Source: a virus. From it: a stretch of DNA of 23,892 bases. Positions within the stretch are counted from its first letter, which is position 1. Every line of letters begins with the position of its first letter. Below the pieces are notes generated by a model. It searched no databases. It was not told the DNA's origin and saw only the letters and a program-made list of their open reading frames with translations. This document shows, one piece after another, positions 7,438 through 15,587 of this stretch. The stretch lies in IMG/VR virus record IMGVR_UViG_3300049793_000244, positions 1-23,892 of that record. One strand, 5' to 3'. The translations under genes were made by a program, and so were the position numbers.

Positions 7438-8214
7438 TTATTTCCACTTCTCCATGACTTCAGGGAGGATTTTCTCTTCCCACTCTTTCATAGCCCAATC
7501 AAGTGCTCTATCTAAGAATTTCTTAGCTTCGAGTCCTGGGTGATGCCATTTACCTTGTGAGCCTGGCCCAGAAGATACGGTTCTAAATGTTAATATATCA
7601 CGGCGCACATTGCCAGATTTAGTAACTGATTGATAAATAGAGAGATTTTTAAATTGTGGAGTATTTCCCTTACCAGGGCCACCCATGGTTCCGCGAGGAT
7701 TTCCAAAGTCAAGCTCGTGGAGCTTTCCTACTTTAGGACTGCCATCTACATTTTTTTCAATTTTTCTAAAAGGGATCTTTTCTTTTCTAAGTTGAGACTT
7801 AAGATAAGAAACGACCATTTGAGTGCTTGGTGTTTGAGTGGAAGGCGCAGTACCATAATCGAATGGAATTGCTTTATAGCGATTACCGTCTTTAGATGTT
7901 TTAAAGTCTTTAGCCAAAAGATCAGGTTTCATGTCTTTATTAGACTCGATACCTTCTTCAACCCAAAGACCAGATTCATCCACAGAGATAATCCAAACGC
8001 CAGGACTGATTTCTTCAAAGCCAAGCGAGTCCATAAAAGGCTGACGAGAGCTTTTCAGTTCTTTAGAAGCCATCTCTTTAACTTTGGCATCTGTAATTGC
8101 AGCTAAATTCGCTACAGCTTTATTTAGATCTTGTTCAACTTCGAGTTTGAAAGATTTAAACTGATCTGCTAGCGCAGCTGCGTCAATGTTGAAATTAAGC
8201 TTAATATCGCTCAT
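7438..8214 (-). CDS. HK97 gp10-like neck or tail-completion protein
   Basis: 258 residues. The N-terminus is a predicted helix (MSDIKLNFNIDAAALADQFK, then a long amphipathic stretch). The C-terminal portion has the signature seen in HK97 gp10-type and related tail-completion proteins: a beta strand (DILTFRTVSS), then GKWHHPGLEAKKFLDRALDW, where W-x-H-P-G precedes a final helix. A middle segment is rich in Gly and basic residues (GNPRGTMGGPGKGNTP). Such proteins join the tail to the head-tail connector. It is two bases downstream of the CxYC-array protein and directly upstream of a 343-residue structural gene. Confidence 0.7.
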   Translation of the reverse strand: MSDIKLNFNIDAAALADQFKSFKLEVEQDLNKAVANLAAITDAKVKEMASKELKSSRQPFMDSLGFEEISPGVWIISVDESGLWVEEGIESNKDMKPDLLAKDFKTSKDGNRYKAIPFDYGTAPSTQTPSTQMVVSYLKSQLRKEKIPFRKIEKNVDGSPKVGKLHELDFGNPRGTMGGPGKGNTPQFKNLSIYQSVTKSGNVRRDILTFRTVSSGPGSQGKWHHPGLEAKKFLDRALDWAMKEWEEKILPEVMEKWK

Positions 8215-8216
8215 TA

Positions 8217-9650
8217 TTAACCTTGAATCGGTTTAACCGGTTTACCTTCGGGACTTAAAACACGGCCTTCCTTCATATTGATGAAAGATTCTTTACCAGT
8301 TTTAGGATCGACATATTTCTTTTGGCCCTGAGCATTTACTGCACCAGGAGGCAAAGGCTCACGAGCAACGTGTTGAGTAGTTGCAGAAGTTGGAAGTTTA
8401 CCGACAGGTTGGCCAATAGCACCTTCAGGTGATCCGCCGTTATCAGTGTGAGTTGGAAATGGGTTAGCCCATGAATTACCATTGTTAGAATCACCACTTG
8501 TAGATGCGCTTCCAGTACCAGGAGCCTGTGGAGCCTGAGCTTGAGGAGCACCGCCATTATCGGGGTGTGTAGCGAACGGATCTTGCCATTCATTTTGAGG
8601 GTTTCCCTCAAGTGGATTTTGATCAGGAGTTGCACCATTCTCAGAAAGGCCTAACATTTTTGCCATCTCGATCATAGCTTTAAGCATCATGATTGAAGAT
8701 TGGTAAAGTTGAGGAGCTTGAGTTTGAGATCGCTCAATGATTGGCTTGCAAGCTTTGAAACCAGTCAATGCTTGAGAAACCATTTGAACTACGCGCTCGC
8801 GTTGGATATTATCAGCATGAGAATCCAATCCTTCATGTAGGACAGAGCTAAGATCAGGAGAAACAGCTGTATTGTCTTCATCGAGAGCCATATCGCTTGG
8901 TGAATTCTGTGAGTAACTTTCTGGACGACTAACGCCATCAATAATATCTGTTCCAGGAACGATAGCAGCTGCATCAGTTGCTAAAGCAGTAGCCGCACCT
9001 TGCGGTCCAGGTCCAGCTCCACCCATAGATGGGTCATTTTCTATTTGTTGTGCGATTCCTTGCATAGCTTGTTTAGATTGATCTACTTGAACGGATTCAG
9101 CTGGACTAACTTGTCCATCTCCATTAATATCAGCAGGGCCAGCAGATCCAGAAACATTAGACTCACCAGTACCATTTTGGTCTAAAAGTAAGTTATTGTT
9201 TGTAGTGTCATCCATTGGAGTGACTTGCTCTTGAAGTTCTTCACCAGGAATAGGCTTAGGGATCGCAGGAGCATCCAGAGCTTGACCGGCAAAATCTTCA
9301 GAAGTTGTAGTCGTAGAATTTTGAGTTTGTGGGCCTGGTGCGCAATATTCACAGCCAGCATCTTGAGTTTGAGCGTCAGCACAATATTTACAGCCAGGAG
9401 CTGCAGCTGCAACTTCAGGACGATTACAGTATTGACAATCAGCTCCATCAGTACCGTTAGAAGCGGCACAATATTTACAGCTTTCAGTTCCAATAGGAGC
9501 TGCAGCTTCTTCGCGAGCACAATAAGGACAATCACCTTCTTCAGGATCATTCACTTGAGTTAATGCGACACAATATTTGCAACTAGTGTCTTCAGACATC
9601 GCAATAGTGGAATCGTCTTTAGGTTCCATCTTTTTGAGTTTCTTATCCAC
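8217..9650 (-). CDS. Protein with six CxYC knuckles and an EF-hand-like loop, 477 aa
   Basis: The start codon is GTG at 9650, preceded by AGGAGC; it overlaps the end of the previous gene by 8 bases. Residues 20-103 carry six C-x-Y-C motifs (24-27, 41-44, 58-61, 72-75, 87-90, 100-103), in three pairs of CKYC followed by CPYC, CQYC or CEYC, which suggests three zinc-binding units. A single calcium-loop-like sequence DINGDGQVSPAE occupies residues 174-185, with D, N, D, Q, S and E at loop positions 1, 3, 5, 7, 9 and 12. The rest is low-complexity, rich in Gln, Asn, Pro and Ala, and includes two copies of a W-x-[DN]-P-F-x-T-H-x-D-N-G-G repeat around residues 355-405. Function unknown; the position within neck genes implies a virion component or assembly factor. 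Confidence 0.7.
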   Translation of the reverse strand: MDKKLKKMEPKDDSTIAMSEDTSCKYCVALTQVNDPEEGDCPYCAREEAAAPIGTESCKYCAASNGTDGADCQYCNRPEVAAAAPGCKYCADAQTQDAGCEYCAPGPQTQNSTTTTSEDFAGQALDAPAIPKPIPGEELQEQVTPMDDTTNNNLLLDQNGTGESNVSGSAGPADINGDGQVSPAESVQVDQSKQAMQGIAQQIENDPSMGGAGPGPQGAATALATDAAAIVPGTDIIDGVSRPESYSQNSPSDMALDEDNTAVSPDLSSVLHEGLDSHADNIQRERVVQMVSQALTGFKACKPIIERSQTQAPQLYQSSIMMLKAMIEMAKMLGLSENGATPDQNPLEGNPQNEWQDPFATHPDNGGAPQAQAPQAPGTGSASTSGDSNNGNSWANPFPTHTDNGGSPEGAIGQPVGKLPTSATTQHVAREPLPPGAVNAQGQKKYVDPKTGKESFINMKEGRVLSPEGKPVKPIQG

Positions 9651-10605
9651 GTTTGCTCCTCAACACTTCTAAAAGCATTTCAATATTCTCTACGTCCCAG
9701 CCTCGGCCAAAACGAATGTTGATGCCTTGTTCAGTCTTTTTAATATGAATTTTTTTGTCCATGTCATCTCCTAGGCATATACACCCAGAGAATACTTTTC
9801 CGTCAAAAATGTTTTTCTTGCAGTCAGGACAATCGACCTGCTCATTTTTGGCCATTTCAATAGCGAACTCAGTAGGACTTTGTTTTCTTTTTCGTTGATC
9901 TAAAAAACCTTTTAATGGAGACGCTTTTTTTGCTTTTACGCCTTCTTTGAATCCTTCTTCCATTGCTTTCTCGATTAGTTCGGGAGACGGGTAAGATGGG
10001 CCATTATCAGAAAGTTCATGTGCCCGTGCTTCAAAGCTTGGAACTACTGGGGCGACGTCTTCTGTCAGCTTAGCCATAAGCAGTTGTTTAATGGCGTCTT
10101 TCTCTTCTATTTTCTTATCGACAACTTTGCCAATAAGATCGTGAAGAGCAAGTCTTTCATCAATCAAGATTTGTAGTTTTTTAGTAACATCTTCAGCCGG
10201 CTGTTTTTTATCGTTATCAATCAGCTTTTCAGTATCATACATTTCAAATGCGCTCATAATCACAAGGCCTACACCAGGGATTGAACGATATTTGAAATCT
10301 ACTATCATTATATTGTTTTCAAACACTTCGCCAGAATAAACATCACGCTCGTGCTTGCTTAAGCGAACCATAGAATCTGAGCCAACCTCAAGTTTGATCT
10401 CTTTGGTCTCGCCGATAGTCATCGGAGTAAGTTCGCGGATAAGAAGAGCCATGATAGTTCTCGGAACGATCATAAGTGCTGTCTTGATCTCTTCATGATC
10501 TACAGTCGTACGTGTGCCTGGCTTCCAAAGCTCAACTTTAGCTAAAGACTCAAAAAAGTCCTTACCTAGGGTCTTGCTTAGAAATTGGTCTGAGTTGAAA
10601 GCCAT
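9643..10605 (-). CDS. Structural-module protein with C-terminal zinc-ribbon-like motif, 320 aa
   Basis: Starts MAFNSDQFLSKTLGKDFFES. Residues 1-130 are mixed alpha/beta (ELWKPGTRTT, PRTIMALLIREL, VGLVIMSAFEMYD); residues 130-190 form a likely coiled helix (LLMAKLTEDVAPV end). Near residue 260 a CPDC and, 13 residues later, a CIC form a candidate zinc-binding pair. The downstream gene also carries Cys pairs, and the two overlap by 8 bases, so they may act together. The family is not recognised. Position within the neck and structural run favours a virion assembly role; a regulatory role cannot be excluded. Confidence 0.6.
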   Translation of the reverse strand: MAFNSDQFLSKTLGKDFFESLAKVELWKPGTRTTVDHEEIKTALMIVPRTIMALLIRELTPMTIGETKEIKLEVGSDSMVRLSKHERDVYSGEVFENNIMIVDFKYRSIPGVGLVIMSAFEMYDTEKLIDNDKKQPAEDVTKKLQILIDERLALHDLIGKVVDKKIEEKDAIKQLLMAKLTEDVAPVVPSFEARAHELSDNGPSYPSPELIEKAMEEGFKEGVKAKKASPLKGFLDQRKRKQSPTEFAIEMAKNEQVDCPDCKKNIFDGKVFSGCICLGDDMDKKIHIKKTEQGINIRFGRGWDVENIEMLLEVLRSKRG

Positions 10606-10616
10606 TTTACTGCTTC

Positions 10617-11078
10617 CTACTTAATTTCAGTCTTGATGGTCGTATCGTCTTCGATCAGATAAACTAGAAGAGTTGCCGCAGAAGCGATAACTTGATCTTG
10701 GTCTCCACACGCAATATATGTCCAATCATTAGGAGCACATGCGATACCTACGTTTTGTCCATTTGTGCCGGCTTGAACCGCACCAGGAGCCTGAGAAACA
10801 GGAGTTAACTCTGTTCCTGTATTTGCAACAAAACCTAAAGTAATAGAACCAACTGCGCCAGCGTTATTGTACACAGCTAAGTTGCGACCTTTCGATGGTA
10901 AAGTGCGAACTGAAGATGCGTCTGTAGTCCAAGTCGTAGCGTTAGAATTTAGAGGCTTAAGCTTGCGACCTACCTCAATGTTCTTTTGCGCACCAGCAGC
11001 TTCGTTGTAGGTGTGATTAGAGATCGCTGAAGGATCTTGGGTTTTATTACCTGGGAATACTCTTTGTGATTTAGCCAT
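10617..11078 (-). CDS. Small beta-rich virion protein, 153 aa
   Basis: MAKSQRVFPGNKTQDPSAIS at the N-terminus is polar and probably flexible; residues 55-150 are beta-rich with short turns (GRNLAVYNNAGAVGSITLGF, WTYIACGDQDQVIASAATLL). The composition is typical of small head- or tail-decorating proteins. It lies in the run of neck genes with 11- and 30-base gaps to its neighbours, and has a weak ribosome-binding site (AAGGAA). No enzymatic motif is seen. A decoration or fibre-base role is an inference from composition only. Confidence 0.6.
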   Translation of the reverse strand: MAKSQRVFPGNKTQDPSAISNHTYNEAAGAQKNIEVGRKLKPLNSNATTWTTDASSVRTLPSKGRNLAVYNNAGAVGSITLGFVANTGTELTPVSQAPGAVQAGTNGQNVGIACAPNDWTYIACGDQDQVIASAATLLVYLIEDDTTIKTEIK

Positions 11079-11108
11079 AAATAATTGGTTTCCTTATAGT
11101 TTATAGGG

Positions 11109-12044
11109 TTAAGATTGCTCGTCATCTTCGCCAATGGTACTCATATCCACTGGAATCGAGGGTTTGCCTGGATTTATAGAAGAAACAAGCTCTTTAGCCA
11201 CTCTTTTCGGGTCTTTAGACTTCAATTGGTTAAGTTTATCGCCCTTATTTTGATTGTGATACATGTATTCACGCACGGCAATACAATGGTAAGGCATACG
11301 TTGCGGAGATCTTTCACCATTTGTGGTCACATTAGTAATACGAACTTCCTTCAAAAGGATGGTAATGTACCAATATGAGCGATAAAGATAGCGCACAGAG
11401 TAAACTCTTCCACGGCCAGTTTCTGGATCAATTCCAGGATTCTTGCCGCCAGCTAGCCATCGAATATTTCCGTCTCCGGTAATTTCGTAGTCAACACCTT
11501 GCGTATAGGTGATGTTTCGAGAGTCAACCATCGGCATTTCCATTTGGACAATCGGGAACATAGGGATATTATCAACGCCAGCTTCATAATCCATTTTTTG
11601 AGGATTAGAAACTAGAACATCGGCTTCAGGATCAGCCACATAAATGCGGTCTCCTGGTGAGAGATAAATACGAGTTCCGTTAGAGACTCCACCATTTTCA
11701 TTGTAGAATCTAGGAAGTACTAGTTTAGATTCTGAGGGATCTAATATACCAGCTTCTCCACGTTTACGGTCACGACTGTTGTCAGTCATAGTTGCGGTGA
11801 ATTTTCCTGCACAGCGATAAATCATACCATTAGAAGTGATAGTGTCAACGCCGTCATTTCTACGATAATCTCCACGATCATTTTGGCCAATAGGAGAAGG
11901 CATACCTTTATAGTGAAAGTATTCTATTCCAAGGCTCGTAGATAAACCAACTTCGAGACGATCAAGGTCAAACGACTCTTGAATATACTCCATGTTCCTA
12001 TCTATTGCATCAATTTGAGCGCCGTTAGGTTTTCTGTTGCTCAT
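11109..12044 (-). CDS. Virion structural protein, 311 aa, probably neck region
   Basis: Starts MSNRKPNGAQIDAIDRNMEY. A helical N-terminus (25 residues) leads into a long beta-rich body with many Gly, Asp and Tyr (YLSPGDRIYVADPEADVLVS; VDYEITGDGNIRWLAGGKNP), followed by a strand-rich stretch with RVYSVRYLYRSYWYITILLK and a charged C-terminus. It begins 20 bases inside the end of a 63-residue gene. The neighbours are neck genes. I do not recognise the family. A capsid-vertex, neck or adaptor role fits the layout but cannot be shown from the sequence. Confidence 0.6.
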   Translation of the reverse strand: MSNRKPNGAQIDAIDRNMEYIQESFDLDRLEVGLSTSLGIEYFHYKGMPSPIGQNDRGDYRRNDGVDTITSNGMIYRCAGKFTATMTDNSRDRKRGEAGILDPSESKLVLPRFYNENGGVSNGTRIYLSPGDRIYVADPEADVLVSNPQKMDYEAGVDNIPMFPIVQMEMPMVDSRNITYTQGVDYEITGDGNIRWLAGGKNPGIDPETGRGRVYSVRYLYRSYWYITILLKEVRITNVTTNGERSPQRMPYHCIAVREYMYHNQNKGDKLNQLKSKDPKRVAKELVSSINPGKPSIPVDMSTIGEDDEQS

Positions 12045-12216
12045 TTTTTTTCACACACTTCTTTGCTAATTCTTCTAATTTTTTGTCAGTTTCGAGGTGA
12101 CAGCGAGTCAAGATTTCTTTAATCTTACTAAGACTTATATCACTTCTCGGCTTTGAGGCTTCGACTTGATCTTGGACATCATAAAATTCAATAGTTTCCT
12201 GTCTCTTCTGCCGCAT
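12025..12216 (-). CDS. Small basic/acidic helical protein, 63 aa
   Basis: MRQKRQETIEFYDVQDQVEA, ending in a Lys-rich helix (ELAKKCVKKNEQQKT). Highly charged, probably one or two helices. Its ATG lies one base after the TGA of the previous gene, and its end overlaps the next gene by 20 bases, so it is held within a coupled operon; that supports its being real. Function unknown. Confidence 0.55.
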   Translation of the reverse strand: MRQKRQETIEFYDVQDQVEASKPRSDISLSKIKEILTRCHLETDKKLEELAKKCVKKNEQQKT

Positions 12217-12217
12217 G

Positions 12218-12727
12218 TCATTTCCCTTGAATTCTTACTTTCGCGGCACCGCAAGATAAGGCTTTCTCAGTAGTAGCCCCTGCAAGTGCGTGAGAGAATT
12301 CTTTAGATACGTTCATGTTATTGACTACAATGGCGTCTTTTTCGAGAGTGGCTTGAACGGAGCCGACTTTAACGTCATGTTTAGTAATCTGGAATTCAAT
12401 ATTGGTACCGGATTGGATCGAGTACACATCGTGGCCAGATTTTTTTAGATCATCAGATAAGTAATGAGAATGCTTAGTAACAACCGCAGGATTAATAGAG
12501 ATTTCGCTCTTCATCATAGCAGGTTGGAAAGCAAGATATTGTTTTTCGAGATTGTATTTTACGATAGCAGGGTGAGATCCAGCTGCGAGAGCTTCGTCTA
12601 TCATTTTGCCTTGATTGCGGCCCACAGCGATGTGGAATCCGCCCTTAGTGCGAAGCATTTTGACCGGCGCGCCGTTCATCATACCTACATCTTCAATTGA
12701 TTCTATTTCATTTGGAGTAATATTCAT
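12218..12727 (-). CDS. Uncharacterised virion-module protein, 169 aa
   Basis: Starts MNITPNEIESIEDVGMMNGA with ATG sharing a TAATG overlap with the previous stop. A repeated KxxG/IAVGRN-type stretch around residues 25-45, a His/Asp segment (TKHSHYLSDDLKKSGHDVYS, about residues 83-102) and a C-terminal Ala-rich part (HALAGATTEKALSCGAAKVR) are visible. No known motif. The place between two neck-type genes suggests a structural or assembly role. Confidence 0.55.
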   Translation of the reverse strand: MNITPNEIESIEDVGMMNGAPVKMLRTKGGFHIAVGRNQGKMIDEALAAGSHPAIVKYNLEKQYLAFQPAMMKSEISINPAVVTKHSHYLSDDLKKSGHDVYSIQSGTNIEFQITKHDVKVGSVQATLEKDAIVVNNMNVSKEFSHALAGATTEKALSCGAAKVRIQGK

Positions 12728-13557
12728 TAAATGTTCCCTACGAAATATCGCGTCGAGAAGATAGCCTTCAATTTGCGAACTAATTCGTCTTTTTTCTTTT
12801 CTAATTCTGCGATACGTAATTCATAAATACGAGGTCCTGGACCGCTTGATGACTGACTAATCCCATCTTGACTTTGGCTTTGAGAATTGAAAGTGTTAAG
12901 AGGCGCGATTTCACTAAGAATAGCGATAGCTGCAATTGTGCCGATCAATTCGTTCACTGGAGTTGGAACCTGGCCTTCCTTAGTCGATAAACCAGCTGTA
13001 TAGTTTATTTGCCAGTAAGATGGTACCCAGTTTAGCCCGTCAATAACGGTCAAGAAAGCGATACCGGCATTACCGACAGCGCCTTGTACGGAATTGACAC
13101 CATAAGCAGCCAATAAAGGAATGACGTTAACCAGTCCTTTAGAGAAGTTAGAAGTTTCAATCCACGTAGGTGGAATCTCAAAAATTGTATTATTATCAGA
13201 AGATACGATAGCCAAATGTTCAATGGAAATCATTGGACGATGTTCGGCCATAAGGTGAATGTAAGCTCGGTAAAGTGAATAATCGAAAGGAAGCTTATCC
13301 TGGAAAGATTCGCGAGTAATTGTAGTTCCAATCATTAATTCAGCTTCGTTCATGGCAAGATAGATACGATCTTTTAATTCATCTGGAGTAAATGTATCGC
13401 CATTACGAAATCTAAGATTTATACCTTTTAGAAAACGACTGATTAGAAGTTCTGGAGTCAAAATTGGTTCACAACGACGCATTAATCCAGAAGTCGCGGA
13501 AGCATGGACTGGATATACGGCGGTTTGAATTTTCTTAGTTTGAGTAAAGTTTGACAT
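12727..13557 (-). CDS. Probable neck or head-tail adaptor protein, 276 aa
   Basis: Translation most likely begins at the ATG at 13557 (MSNFTQTKKIQTAVYP), which overlaps the previous stop as TAATG; a TTG six bases upstream is a weaker choice. The N-terminal region includes RFLKGINLRFRNGDTFTPDE and a segment with a helical pattern (YLAMNEAELMIGTTI); the middle has hydrophobic strand-like runs (GLVNVIPLLAAYGV); the C-terminus is a charged coiled helix (RIAELEKKKDELVRKLKAIF). Layout and gene position are consistent with a neck or head-completion protein. Family name not assigned. Confidence 0.62.
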   Translation of the reverse strand: MSNFTQTKKIQTAVYPVHASATSGLMRRCEPILTPELLISRFLKGINLRFRNGDTFTPDELKDRIYLAMNEAELMIGTTITRESFQDKLPFDYSLYRAYIHLMAEHRPMISIEHLAIVSSDNNTIFEIPPTWIETSNFSKGLVNVIPLLAAYGVNSVQGAVGNAGIAFLTVIDGLNWVPSYWQINYTAGLSTKEGQVPTPVNELIGTIAAIAILSEIAPLNTFNSQSQSQDGISQSSSGPGPRIYELRIAELEKKKDELVRKLKAIFSTRYFVGNI

Positions 13558-14027
13558 TAACAAGACCCATCATTAAATGTGTTTTCTACATTCAAAATAT
13601 TGAGTGCAGAAAATCTACGGATTGAATTACCTTCTGCAACGGCAAATTGCACGTTCCCAGAAGCAGGCGTTTGATTTGGCCCAAGAGTGACAGACCAAAT
13701 AGATTTGTCGTTAGGATCTTGAACTGCATTTACGGCAATCACAGCAGTGTCGTCAATTGAAGGAAAAGTAACAGTGATCGCAGCTGGCTGATTTGGAGAT
13801 CCAACTCCAACCATATAACGGAGGCCAATATTGCCAGATAATGTAGAATTTGCACCAAATTGGTTAGCTGGAGCAAATTGTCCAATGACGTTTGCGGGTC
13901 CTTGATCAAGGTCTACGATCTGAAAATATAAAGTATTAGGATCTCTAGATCTAATTACCCATTGGTTTCCGTACGAAAAGGAATTAACATTTGCATAATT
14001 TAAAATAGATCTAGCGGTTAATCGCAT
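13557..14027 (-). CDS. Beta-rich virion protein at the start of the neck run, 156 aa
   Basis: The ATG at 14027 is preceded by AGGAGTTTAAC, which also forms the last codons and stop of the nuclease gene upstream, so the ribosome-binding site lies inside that gene. Residues 1-156 are dominated by beta strands with Asn, Gly and Pro turns (GNQWVIRSRDPNTLYFQIVD, and a region of IDDTAVIAVNAVQ). No catalytic motif. Likely a connector or decoration component, judged from composition and position only. Confidence 0.58.
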   Translation of the reverse strand: MRLTARSILNYANVNSFSYGNQWVIRSRDPNTLYFQIVDLDQGPANVIGQFAPANQFGANSTLSGNIGLRYMVGVGSPNQPAAITVTFPSIDDTAVIAVNAVQDPNDKSIWSVTLGPNQTPASGNVQFAVAEGNSIRRFSALNILNVENTFNDGSC

Positions 14028-14028
14028 G

Positions 14029-14694
14029 TTAAACTCCTAAAAACTCAGATATTTGATTAAGACAGTTATTTTTGTCTTTTCTCCAATCTGATTCCTTTAT
14101 ATGTAAAATTTCAATACCTTGGGAATTGAAAAAATTGTCTTTAATGTTTTCGTAATTTTCTAAGACTTCTATTGGCCAAGCTGGATGAGATTTCTTAAGT
14201 CCCTCAACAGAATGCCAGTAAGTTCCGTCAAATTCGATTCCTTTATTTAGTTCTTTAATAAAAACATCTATTTCTAATCTTTTAAATGGTAAATCTTTGT
14301 TTTTATTGGCATATCTTATAGATTTAGCGGAATAAAATAAATTCTTTACAAAATTGCGAATTTCAGTTTCTGGAGCTGATACGGATTTATATTTACCAAA
14401 ATGGGTATCTAGCTCCGTTATCCATCCGTTCTTTTTGGCTACATTATAAGATCCACCTGAATTGTTTTGCCATTCCGTCTTACTTTTGTATTTTTTAGCT
14501 TCTGCGAATACTGAAGATTTTCTCCATTTGTTGAATTTCTTCAATTTTTTCATTTGCTTAGTAGTTTCATTGAGCCATTTATTTCTTACTGCAGCATCAT
14601 GGGAACCAGAAGAATTGGCTTTCCAATCCTCTCGTTTTTGATATTTTGCAGCTTCTTCAGCTACTTTATCAAATGTCCATTTTCTAATTGCCAT
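14029..14694 (-). CDS. EDxHD / Vsr-like homing endonuclease, freestanding
   Basis: The ATG at 14694 starts MAIRKWTFDKVAEEAAKYQK; a GTG five codons upstream is possible. Residues 10-95 hold two copies of a DNA-binding-type repeat: A-x-K-Y-x-x-[RK]-x-[ED]-W-x-x-N-S-x-G-S followed by A-x-x-x-x-W-[LI]-x-E. The nuclease core follows: a conserved E (APETEIRNF), LEIDVFI, GIEFDGTYWHS with a His, then DNFFNSQGIEILHI. This order (E, D, D, H and a terminal strand) matches the Vsr-like, EDxHD family of phage homing nucleases. It likely spreads itself by cutting sites in related phages. It is the promoter-proximal gene of the structural operon, next to a divergent promoter region. Confidence 0.83.
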   Translation of the reverse strand: MAIRKWTFDKVAEEAAKYQKREDWKANSSGSHDAAVRNKWLNETTKQMKKLKKFNKWRKSSVFAEAKKYKSKTEWQNNSGGSYNVAKKNGWITELDTHFGKYKSVSAPETEIRNFVKNLFYSAKSIRYANKNKDLPFKRLEIDVFIKELNKGIEFDGTYWHSVEGLKKSHPAWPIEVLENYENIKDNFFNSQGIEILHIKESDWRKDKNNCLNQISEFLGV

Positions 14695-14714
14695 TGCTTT
14701 TAGTTCCACAATAC

Positions 14715-14743
14715 GATATACTCTTAAGTAAGATTGCTGTAAA
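14715..14743 (-). promoter_or_regulatory. Sigma-70-like promoter for the minus-strand structural operon
   Basis: TTTACA (14738-14743, minus strand) is separated by exactly 17 bases from TATATC (14715-14720). It would start transcription just ahead of the nuclease gene. The -35 box lies in the left arm of the inverted repeat at 14737-14788, so a protein binding the repeat could block it. Confidence 0.55.
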
Positions 14744-14788
14744 CAGACTACTAAGATATCTATATCATATAAATCTTAGTGTTTACAG
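14737..14788. repeat. 16-bp interrupted inverted repeat between divergent operons
   Basis: The left arm, CTGTAAAC then AGACT then ACTAAGAT, pairs with the right arm ATCTTAGTGTTTACAG: 16 pairs in total, with AGACT as a 5-base bulge and a 15-base AT-rich centre. It lies in the gap between the minus-strand nuclease operon and the plus-strand dNMP kinase operon. It may be an operator, or a hairpin in one leader RNA. Confidence 0.7.
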
Positions 14789-14810
14789 TTATTTATCTAA
14801 AGGATGGGAA

Positions 14811-14939
14811 ATGACACTTGATACAATATTGCTCGTATTACTGTTAGCGCCAATCATATTAATGCTATGGTACTGTATTTTTGTACTTATAAGTCTTCAT
14901 TTTATTAACAAGAAGTATTTCAATAAGGATAAATCATGA
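14811..14939 (+). CDS. Small membrane peptide, 42 aa
   Basis: MTLDTILLVLLLAPIILMLW and on: one long hydrophobic segment from residue 5 to about 31, then a basic tail (NKKYFNKDKS). The start at 14811 is preceded by AAAGGATGGGAA; earlier in-frame starts lack such a site. Its TGA overlaps the ATG of the dNMP kinase gene (ATGA), so they are translated together. Topology suggests N-terminus out, basic C-terminus in. Function unknown. Confidence 0.68.
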   Translation: MTLDTILLVLLLAPIILMLWYCIFVLISLHFINKKYFNKDKS

Positions 14940-15580
14940 AAGTTATCGGTCTAACTGGATTTGCCAAATCAGGTAAGTCAACTGCTGCAGAAATTCTAAA
15001 AAGCTTAGGTGGAGAGGAAGTTGCCTTCGCAAAACACCTGAAAGACGTTTGTGCTGCAGTTTTTAATATTGAAAGAAGTCATTTTGATGATCAAGCTTTT
15101 AAAGAACTTAAGCTTAGCTATAATCGAATCATTACGCCGTATGATGTTGAAAGAGTTTTAAATTATTTTGAAATACCGAGTCGATTCATACCTGGAGCTG
15201 TTTTGGCTCATCAAAACACTGAATTGACTTCTCCACGTCACGTTGCTCAATATGTCGGAACAGAGATTCTTCGCACGATTGATGAAAATATTCATATCAA
15301 TATGGCATTTAAGATGGCTGCAGCTTCAAAAGCTCCATTCTTCATTTGCTCGGATATGAGATTTAACAACGAGTTAAACGCAGTCCAGGAAAACGAAGGC
15401 CTTTCTATTGGTATTTCTCGTCAAAAAGCGACACCAGCTGATCTTGAAAATTTACATGGTTCAGAGAAAGAAATCCCAGTTTTAATCAAGCAGTGTGACT
15501 GGCAAATACAAAATGAAGGGACAATTGAAGATCTTCAAAACACGGTTCGCGAAGCAGCTCAAAAATATCTTAAGCGTTAA
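14936..15580 (+). CDS. Deoxynucleoside monophosphate kinase
   Basis: 214 residues. A P-loop at the very start (VIGLTGFAKSGKST, G-x-x-x-x-G-K-S-T) is the nucleotide-binding motif. Further features of the phage dNMP kinase family are visible: KHLKDVCAAVFNIERSHFDD after the P-loop, SPRHVAQYVGTEILR near residue 100, FFICSDMRFNNEL (about 134-146, a strand ending in D-x-R), and a C-terminal dimer-type helix. The enzyme phosphorylates dNMPs to dNDPs to supply phage DNA synthesis, as T4 gp1 does. It is coupled to the 42-residue membrane peptide and ends at a bidirectional terminator. Confidence 0.9.
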   Translation: MKVIGLTGFAKSGKSTAAEILKSLGGEEVAFAKHLKDVCAAVFNIERSHFDDQAFKELKLSYNRIITPYDVERVLNYFEIPSRFIPGAVLAHQNTELTSPRHVAQYVGTEILRTIDENIHINMAFKMAAASKAPFFICSDMRFNNELNAVQENEGLSIGISRQKATPADLENLHGSEKEIPVLIKQCDWQIQNEGTIEDLQNTVREAAQKYLKR

Positions 15581-15587
15581 AAATAAA

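Noticed and set aside
13558-13563. TTG start of the 276-aa neck protein
   Set aside because: The ATG at 13557 overlaps the previous stop as TAATG, as in two other pairs here.
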